From positions 125,204,856-125,268,855 of the forward strand of contig NC_053494.1 in NCBI RefSeq assembly GCF_905171775.1: a stretch of 64,000 bases of DNA. The letters are read 5' to 3'. This DNA is from Rana temporaria. Taxonomy: Eukaryota; Chordata; Amphibia; Anura; Ranidae. Of this stretch, positions 56,444-64,000 are shown piece by piece (position 1 is the first letter of the stretch; each line of letters begins with the position of its first letter). A program made the position numbers and the translations under genes. The notes under the pieces are model-generated. The model was not told the origin of the DNA, did no database searches, and saw only the letters and a list, made by a program, of their open reading frames with translations.

Positions 56444-57178
56444 TAAGTGTATGCTCAAACTGAGATACACTTAAACCTAGCTAAGATACGATGGCCTGCG
56501 CCGTCGTATTTTAGGGTGCAATTTTTCCTTTGGCCGCTAAGTGGCGCTTCTGTTGAGTTTGGCGTAGAATATGTAAATGCCTAGATACGCCGATTCACGA
56601 AAGTACGTGCGCCCGTACGCCATTTACGTAAGGCATTTTCCGGCGTAAAGTTATTCCATCAAATAGCTGGCCTAGTCAATGTTAAGTATGGCCGTCGTTC
56701 CTGCGCCGAAATTTGAAAATTTTACGTTGTTTGCGTAAGTCGTCCGTGAATAGGGCTGGACGTAATTTGCGTTCACGTCGAAACCAATACGTCTTTGCGG
56801 CGTACTTTGGAGCAATGCACACTGGGAAATATACACGGACGGCGCATGCGCCACTCCTAAAAAACGTCAATCACGTCGGGTCACCCCCCCATTAACATAA
56901 AACACGCCCCCTCATCCTCATTTGAATTAGGCGCGCTTACACTGGCCACATTTACGCTACGCCGCCGTAAGTTAGCAGGCAAGTACTTTGTGAATACAGT
57001 ACTTGCCTCTCTGACTTAAGGCAGCGTAGCGTAAATACGGTACGCTACGCCGCCTTAAAGATGCACGCCCCTACCAGAATCTGGCTAATGATGTTTACAA
57101 GTTAAAAACATATTTTTGTTGCTAGAAAATTACTTAGAACCCCCAAACATTATACAATTTTTTTCTAACGCCCTAGAG

Positions 57179-57767
57179 CAGGGGTCTCCAAATTTTCTAA
57201 ACAAAGGGCCAGTTTACTGTCCTTCAGACTTTACGAGGGCCAGACAGTAGTCAGTGAAAAGGTCCCAACATTGGGAAAAAATAATGCCCCGCTGTTTGTT
57301 TCATTAGGAGTAACTGTGCCTCATCATTGGTGTCATTGGGCCCCATTGTTGGTGTCATTGAGAGAAATCGTGCTCCATCATTGGTGTCATTGGGAGGAAT
57401 TGTGCCCCATTGTTGGTATAATTGAAATGAATTGTGCCCCATCACTGATGTCATTGGGCTCCATTGTTGGTGTCATTGAGAGAAACTATGCCCCATTGTT
57501 GGTGTCATTGTGAGGAATTGTCCCCCCATCATTGGTGTCATTGAGGGGAATTGAGCCCCATTGTTGGTGTCATTACGAAGAATTGTGCTCCAGCGTTGCT
57601 GTCATTGCAAGGAATTTCTCCCCCATCATTGGTATAATTGAGAGGAATTGTGTCCCGTCTTTGGTGTCAGTGGGAGGAATTATGCGTCAATGTTAGTATC
57701 AGTTGATGAAATGGTGTCCCAAGGGCCGGATAAAATCAAGCCCCCGGCCGCATTTTGGAGACCACTG
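57179..57767. mobile_element. hAT MITE with exact 8-bp duplication and minisatellite
   Basis: CAGGGGTCTCCAAATTTTCT to CATTTTGGAGACCACTG. Flanks CCCTAGAG at 57171-57178 and 57768-57775. The interior (57290-57700) is a 30-36-bp array of ATTGTTGGTGTCATTGGGAG-type units. Non-coding. Confidence 0.95.
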
Positions 57768-58390
57768 CCCTAGAGAATAAAATGGCGGTCATTGTAATAC
57801 TTTATATCACAACGTATTTGCGCAGTGGTCTTACAAGCGCACTTTTTTTGGAAAAAATACACTTTTTTTAATAAAAAAATAAGACAACATAAAGTTAGCC
57901 AAATTTTTTTTATATTGTGAAAGATAATGTTACGCCGAATTGATACCCAACATGTCACGCTTCAAAATTGCTTGTGGAATGGAGACAAACTTTTACCCTT
58001 AAAAATCTCCATAGGCGACGTTTAAAAAAAACTACAGGTTTTATGTTTTGAGTTACAGAGAAGGTCTAGGGCTATAATTATTGCTCTCGCTCTAACAATC
58101 GTGACAATACCTCACATGTGTGGTTTGAACACCATTTTCATATGCGGATGCTGCTCACGTATGCGTTCGCTTCTGCACACGAGCTCGGCAGGACGGGGCG
58201 CAATTAATTATTTATTTTACCTTTTACACTGTTCTTTAAAAAAAAAATTGTGTCACTTTTATTCCTATTACAAGGAATGTAAACATCCCTTGTAATAGAA
58301 AAAAGCATGACAGGTCCTCTTAAATATGAGAGCTGGGGTAAAAAAGAACTCTTTACACTAAAATACAACAATCAAAAAAAACATTTTATG

Positions 58391-58669
58391 CCCCACCTCC
58401 CACCTCCATTATATTGCAGCTTATCAAGATGTGATGGCTGAATAAGTTTTCTTTTTTAGGCTTCCTTTCTTCTAGATTCATCTGCTGATTTGGCCAGTAA
58501 TGCAGGGAATACATGATTAAAAATTAAAAGATCGTTCACCAATGTTCTACCAATATATGTACGTTGTTCCAAATCAACACCTTCGTTATCCATTTGATAA
58601 ATATTGAACATCCGGCAGTTCTGCTTTAGGCTTGCGTACAGTAAGTTGTTGACGTGCCACCATAGAGGT
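58391..58669. other. Unannotated spacer
   Basis: AT-rich, nothing recognised. Confidence 0.4.
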
Positions 58670-60055
58670 GGAGGGAATGTAGTGTGTGTGACCCCTTTTC
58701 CACACCCTCTTAATCAGTACAAAGGGTTGGGTAACCTTTTGAGCACAGTGTGCCGAAAAATGTTTTCAAAGAAGCTGAGCAAACCGATTTTATAACAAAA
58801 AAGTCAACTTTACACTCTTAATCACGAAAATTATTTTTTATGAGGTAAATGCTGTAAACTACTTTAGTAGTGATAAATTAACATCCTGCACTCTCAAGTC
58901 TCAGATTAGCCCCAATTTCTGCAACTCCACACTTCAGATCACTGTCCCTTCTGCTCATCTGTCCCACCACTGTAACCCCACTGCACATCTGCCCCAACAA
59001 TACACCTCATTTCACATCTGCCCCACTGCTCTACCCCCCTGTTTTTGTGCCCCAATGCTGAACCCCCCCTGCTCATCTGCTCCACCACTGTAACCCCCCC
59101 TGCTCATCTGACCCACCACCGTACCACCCTGCTTATCTGCCCCACCAATTTACCCCCTTTCTCATTTGCCCCACCACTGTAACCCCCTGCACATCTGCCC
59201 CACCACTGTACTACCATGCACATCTGCCCCACCTCTGTATCTCTCTGCTCATCTGCCCCTCCACTGTACCACCCTGCTTATCTGCCCCACCAATGTTCCC
59301 CCTTTCTCATCTGCCCTACCACTGTACCTCCATGCACATCTGCTCCACCACTGAACCATCTTCTCATCTGTCCTGACACTGAACTTATCTGCTCATCTGC
59401 CCCACTACTATAACCCCATTTGTCATCTGCCCCACGACTGTACCTCCTGCACATCTGTCCCACCTCTGTTCCCCCTGCTCTTCTGACCCCCTGCTCATGT
59501 GTTCCACCACTGTACCTCCTTTCTTCTCTGCACCCCTCTGCACATCTGCCCCACCTCTGTACCCCTTTCTTATCTGCCCCATTGCTGTAACCCCCTGCTC
59601 ATCCATCCCACCAATGTACCTTCTTTCTCCTCTGCCCTAACACTGAACCCCCCCCCTGCTCATCTTTCCCACCACTGTAACCTCCTTCTCATCATTCCCA
59701 CTACTGTAACCCCCTTCTTATCTGTCCCACCACTGTAACCCCCTGCTCATCTGCCCCATCACTTTACCCCCCTGCTTTTCTGTCCACTGCTGAACCCCCT
59801 TCTCATCCGTCCAACCACTGTACCTCCTGCACATCTGTCCCACCACTGTAGTTTACAGTATTTACTTTATAAAAAATCATTTTTGTAATTGAGAGTGTGG
59901 AGTTGAATTGTTTTTGTTATAAAATCTGTAAGCTCAGTTTCTTTGAAAACATTTTTGGCACACTGTGCTCAAAAGGTTGCCTACCCTTGCTCCAACCCTT
60001 TGTACTGATTAAGAGGGCATGGAAAAAGGGTCACACACACACTACATTCTTCATT
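58670..60055. repeat. Inverted repeat flanking a C-rich minisatellite
   Basis: The left arm, about 58676-58862 (AATCAGTACAAAGGGTTGGG, CCTTTTGAGCACAGTGTGCC), pairs with the right arm, about 59845-60050 (GGCACACTGTGCTCAAAAGG, CCAACCCTTTGTACTGATTA). The GGGTTGGGTAACCTTTTGAG core resembles a hAT terminus. The spacer at 58940-59850 is an array of CTGCTCATCTGCCCCACCAC plus TGTAACCCC units (23-30 bp). Confidence 0.82.
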
Positions 60056-61163
60056 TTCTTCTCATGCACGTTAATGCTACATTGATTTTCAACGGGGGAC
60101 CATCATATGAACATGTAGAAAATTGTTCGTTCATGTGAGAAAACAACAAAAGTATTCCATCATATTCCCTCAGTATTTGTCAGGTATGTAGTAGATATTG
60201 ACTACCACAGGATGGTCATTAGTGGTTAGAAAATCGTACAATCATTTGTGTGTTTACATTTTTTGTACAATTTATTAACTGGGATTTCTTGCATAAGCCT
60301 ATTGTTTGTTTAAAGAACAAGCTCTTTTTCAGATGTATCCGTTACAGGGATGATAAAAACCATTCAACTCTGACAGTTGTGCTTACAATGATCCATTTTT
60401 AGTTATGTAAAACCTTTATTCACCTTATAAAGTATTAGTTGGAGTTTGGCTTCAATGTGTTAGTGTATTTAAATCTGCTAGTGCATATAACATTCCCCAC
60501 CCCCTGGACTGATAATGCTTCTCCCCCTGTGCTCCTTCATCTAGACTGGGGAAAATCAACTACAGGAGGTGTGTTACTGGTCAGATCACCAAATGAAATC
60601 AGAGGGGAAAAAGCCAAAAAAAAATAAAACTAATGCTACCACCACATTTGATGACTCGTAAGCTGTAATATATTACATTTTTGGCTTTGGGTTTAATAGG
60701 ACCTCACACCTCTTCCTCACCCCCTGTTAATTTTATGTTCATCTTTGGCTGCTATTATTGCTGACTATCTTACAAACCTTGCATCTATTTCCATTTTTTA
60801 CTGATTAATCTGCCTTTTAGTCATTCTCACCTTTAGCCTCCTGGTTGCCCTTGGTTTCCTGTCTTTAATTGGCTTCTGCCTTCTACTTTTTGTCCTTTTT
60901 TTCCCAGTCTCTCTACTTTGCTACACCAGTCCAGCCTAAATGGTTAGTTTTCCTTCCCTGCTTTTCTCCTACAAAACCTCAATGCATCCTGGGATCCCAG
61001 CACATTACATACTACTACTCAGCCGGGAAAAATGGTGCCCCTTTTCCCCTTCCATATGTATGTGTACAGCCTATCATCAAAAACACCTCAATGCTCAGGC
61101 TTGGTGTTAAATATGCACACCCAGCGGGCACTCTAGCTTGTTCAAACACCATGCATACATAGT
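60056..61163. other. Host-like unique sequence
   Basis: Pyrimidine-rich patches near 60780-60960, no gene recognised. Confidence 0.4.
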
Positions 61164-61171
61164 GTGCTCTC

Positions 61172-61365
61172 CAGGGCTGCCATCAGGGGGGGTACAGGCA
61201 GTACACCTGTAAGGGGCCCGGATGGCAACCCTCCTTTTTAAAAAAAAAAAAATAGTAAAAAAATTATTTGGTAAAGAAAAAAACATATTTTTTTAATATA
61301 TTTTTTATTAAAAGGCCCAGAGGTTCCCAGGGCCCCGGATGGAACCCCCCTTTTTTTATAAATAT

Positions 61366-61422
<57 letters not shown>

Positions 61423-61731
61423 TAGTTGTTTTTTATTATTGTTAAAGGGCCCAGAGGTCCCTAGGGGCCTGGAGGTCCTCAGGGCCCCAGATGGCTACCC
61501 CCTTTTTTTTTATATATAAAAAAAATGATTTCTTTTTTTCTTTTTATTAAAGGGCCCAGAGGTCACCCCCTCGCTTTTCAATTCACGGCCCTCACCGCTT
61601 CTCAATTAGCGGCAGCACCCCACCGCTTCTCAATTCGTGGCAGACCCCCCCCCCCCCCCCCGGTTCTCTGCTCCAGGGGGCCCATGCCTGAATCTGTGTA
61701 AGGGGCCCCATAATTCCAGATGGCGGCTCTG
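61172..61731. mobile_element. hAT MITE with exact 8-bp duplication
   Basis: CAGGGCTGCCATCAGGGGGG to CCAGATGGCGGCTCTG. Flanks GTGCTCTC at 61164-61171 and 61732-61739. Holds three copies of a GGGCCCAGAGGTCCC unit (61314, 61447, 61553), a (TA)n run (61379-61420) and a C run at 61646. Non-coding. Confidence 0.94.
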
Positions 61732-61739
61732 GTGCTCTC

Positions 61740-63104
61740 TCCTCTCTAGCAGCAGCAGCAAGCTAGAATGACCAGTGGGGGAACACTTCTAACATCCTGT
61801 CAGTTGAGATCAAGCACCAAGGAGTTTTTACCGACAGGCTGCTCACAGCCTACACATATGGAGGAGAAATAGAGAACCCTTTCTTGAAACGGAGGGCAGT
61901 GGTATGTAATGTGCAGGGATAGCGTAGAGAGTAGAATAAAGCAAAGGGTAGACTCGCTCCCTGTTCCTGTTTGTGTTCTTAAGTGTCACACTTTTATCTA
62001 TGCAATCAGCATACATTTTGCCGCATAGTTTTTGTACAGCTCTAGCTCTGATTCCACAAGGAGTGTGTTGGACCTCTGCAGAGAGATCACTCCTTACCAA
62101 CAGATTGCATGGGTTTCTCTCTGGAGCATGCTAGCAGGAGATAGGATATTCTGTTTAGGCTGTGGCTTCTTTCTAAAGAAAGAAAACTGAAATACTTTAC
62201 ACACTCACAATTAAACTGAAATTTCAGTTGGGTTTTTGGATAAATCTGTAATGAAACAAATGCAGGGGTTGCCATTTATGACCTCCTCTTTTGAATTTTA
62301 GTTGCCTTGCCATTTTGTTATCTTTTGGTTTTACAACTTTCTTGCATCTAGTAAAGTCAACATTTCCAGAGCTTATATATACACAAAAAGATATTGTGCA
62401 AAACCCAAAAACACATTTATACAAAATCGTGCAAACCCAATAAAATATATCAAGTGAATAAGATAAACAAAAAAAATGTTAGATTAGAGTGCAAACAAAA
62501 AAAACTATATATCAAGTGAATAAGATAATAAAAATAGATAAATTAATTGAACTTGTTTAAATAAAGTCCCAAACAACATAAAAAATATAAAAAGGGGGTA
62601 AGAGTTCGGCAAAAAACACAAGGAATGTGTTTGTTATAAAAGGTCCCAACAGAAGCAGAGCTGGATTTAAAACCAGGTGATACTGAGAGACGCTTCTAAT
62701 GCCGCTTTTCACAATCTACAATGGTAACGGGTCAGATGTTTAAAATCCAGATGAGGAAAAAAGCAAAAAACCCACTTGGCCTCTTACCGAATTTGATGGA
62801 CACCAATTTATAGGGGTCAGACTTGCCTGATATCAACAGTGATCAACTGTAAACTTCCACCCGGTCCACTCCAAACCGAAGAAACATACAAACACACAGC
62901 TACAAGCTATCAAGCTGCCAACTTGTGCGTGGTGACGTCACAAGATTCTCTCCAACCGATGTGTTTCCCTGTAACAAGCATCGACTGGGAACAGAATACA
63001 TTTTTATGGTATTGATTATATAGTTAGTTGGGTGAGTGCAGAATAACTAAACCATACGTAAAATTCCCATAGGCCAGAGGGTTAGCATAACATCTAAAGC
63101 TGGT
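61740..63104. other. Unannotated sequence, AT-rich
   Basis: TATATCAAGTGAATAAGATA occurs twice (62446 and 62509), suggesting a short tandem duplication. 62930-62995 is GC-richer, with GTGACGTCACAAGATTCTCT, possibly another retroelement head. No gene recognised. Confidence 0.4.
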
Positions 63105-64000
63105 TGTTCAATAAGTTTTTATTGAAAAGTATACGATACAGAAAAAGAAAGCAAAACAAAAGAGCAGTGACAGTCAGTCAAGCACTAATATCCAGGGTGA
63201 AACAATAAACAAAGGTGCAATCAGACCCCCCAACCCAAATAACGTTCGCAGACTCAGGGGCTGGGACTGGGGGTGAAAAGCGACACAATGGTATACACCC
63301 CACATATGAGGATCTATGATCCGAAAAACAACACAATAGCCATTTAACCTAAAATAGCGAATCTAAACAACAATATCCAGACTGCCTCTTTGAGAGAGAG
63401 ACATAGCGGCCTAGAGACCGAGGAGAAAACAGAGACAATAGAGTGAAAAAGAAGCAAGAGAAAGAGAAAGGGGGGAAAAGGAAAAAAGCAGAAGAGAGAA
63501 GGGGGGAAAGGGGGAACCCATCTCAGGTACACTCCATATGTTAATAGTACAACCATTCAGTAGAGCTACACAATCAAATCAGACCGAGTGAGACATTATG
63601 TCTGCATAGGCAGAGGTAAACTTGAAGGCAAACCAGTCAGACCATATTTTGCGTGAGAGGTCTTCTGAAGCTCTAAGGGAATGCGTGAGGTCTTCCATGT
63701 GATAAATATGGTCTACTTCCGTTAACCATTGGCGTACCGTGGGTACGGTCGCCTGTTTCCAAAACCTAGGGATGAGGGACTTAGCGGCATTCAGTAAATG
63801 AGGTGTAAGAGATTTTCTATACGGTCTAACTGGTTTGTCTGTACAATGTAACAACACAACCCATGGATCCCCAGGGGTTTCAAAACCCTGGATGTCTTTC
63901 ATCAAACCCAAAACAGAACACCAAAAAGGTCGGATAAGGGGGCAGTACCACCATACGTGAGCGTGTGTCGCTCTTTCTCCGCAGCCCCGCCAGCAGAGGG
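63105..64000 (-). mobile_element. L1-type LINE, 3' end, running off the window
   Basis: On the minus strand, the last part of an L1 ORF2 is followed by a 3' untranslated region. That region ends near 63112, with AATAAAAAC close to the terminus (63130). No long poly(A) tail remains. The 5' part lies beyond 64000. Confidence 0.82.
63579..64000 (-). CDS. L1 ORF2 C-terminal part (partial)
   Basis: The frame is open from the window edge to a stop at 63579, about 140 codons. At its N end, CWRGCGERATHAHVWWYCPL carries the Cys/His cluster found after the reverse transcriptase in L1 ORF2 proteins. It continues with RPFW, then the helical C-terminal segment LLNAAKSLIPRFWKQATVPT, QWLTEVDHIYHMEDLTHSLR and KIWSDWFAF, all typical of L1. 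The catalytic endonuclease and reverse transcriptase regions would lie to the right, outside the window. The part seen has no stop or frameshift, so this may be a fairly young copy. It is the only undamaged coding piece in the window apart from the GIY-YIG domain. Confidence 0.85.
   Translation of the reverse strand, partial: LCWRGCGERATHAHVWWYCPLIRPFWCSVLGLMKDIQGFETPGDPWVVLLHCTDKPVRPYRKSLTPHLLNAAKSLIPRFWKQATVPTVRQWLTEVDHIYHMEDLTHSLRASEDLSRKIWSDWFAFKFTSAYADIMSHSV

Larger units (their letters stand above)
55708..57085. mobile_element. MITE with GCCAGATTC termini, TA-flanked
   Basis: GCCAGATTCAGAGAGAGTTA to CCAGAATCTGGC with TA on both sides (55706-55707, 57086-57087). Interior GGCCGCTAAGTGGCGC and CTAGATACGCCGATTCA are shared with 25821-26564. 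Split by the insertion at 55796-56443. Confidence 0.85.
55672..58390. mobile_element. TTAA-type element with multiple insertions, right end not found
   Basis: TTAA (55668-55671), then CCACTTAAGGACCAAGCCTC. Element sequence continues at 57088-57178 (TTACAAGTTAAAAACATATT) and 57776-58390 (AATGGCGGTCATTGTAATAC, CCAACATGTCACGCTTCAAA). A MITE (55708-57085) and a hAT (57179-57767) separate the pieces. Only the first 11 bp of the terminus match copies 1-5, so it is a different subfamily. The right limit is approximate. Confidence 0.65.

Overview
This is a window of a large, repeat-rich animal genome, most likely a frog and probably a ranid. That assignment is inference. It rests on intron-scale spacing with no recognisable host exon, Tc1/mariner, hAT, Harbinger-like and TTAA-target DNA transposons in many copies, Penelope-like elements of amphibian type, an L1 end, and dense interspersed families of a kind I associate with anuran genomes. 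Nothing looks prokaryotic, and I found no host protein-coding gene, tRNA, rRNA or CRISPR array. The only real coding sequences are decayed transposon genes.

Layout. 1-5.5 kb: host-like sequence with a fold-back element (738-2170) that carries a nested terminal-inverted-repeat (TIR) element. 5.5-9.8 kb: a TTAA-target element with a nested MITE (miniature inverted-repeat element), a second copy of the nested TIR element, and a Penelope-like relic. 11-15 kb: two Tc1 copies, the second split by a hAT-type element that carries a GC-rich minisatellite. 16-25 kb: minisatellites, hAT elements with exact 8-bp target duplications, a Penelope GIY-YIG endonuclease remnant, and a four-element nest (20535-22210). 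25-32 kb: an inverted composite and a 2.2-kb fold-back. 33-36 kb: hAT elements and a retrovirus-type LTR. 36.8-42.9 kb: hammerhead-ribozyme motifs and a Penelope-like element (reverse transcriptase plus GIY-YIG), cut in two by a solo LTR. 42.9-48.6 kb: two Tc1 elements on either side of a 346-bp TA microsatellite, the second loaded with a hAT, a Harbinger-like and a TTAA element. 49-58 kb: more MITEs, a second fold-back nested the other way round, and another multi-level nest. 58.6-60 kb: a minisatellite between inverted arms. 61 kb: a hAT MITE. 63.1-64 kb: the 3' end of an L1 on the minus strand.

The elements do not form a pathway. The useful information is the order of insertion, which exact target duplications reveal: 10 bp for the fold-backs, 8 bp for hAT, TA for Tc1, TTA for Harbinger-like, TTAA for the TTAA families, 5 bp for the solo LTR and 12 bp for a Penelope-like insertion. 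The best leads are the hammerhead motifs on Penelope-like copies, a fold-back family with 10-bp duplications nested reciprocally with another family, and the habit of non-coding hAT elements here of each carrying a private minisatellite.
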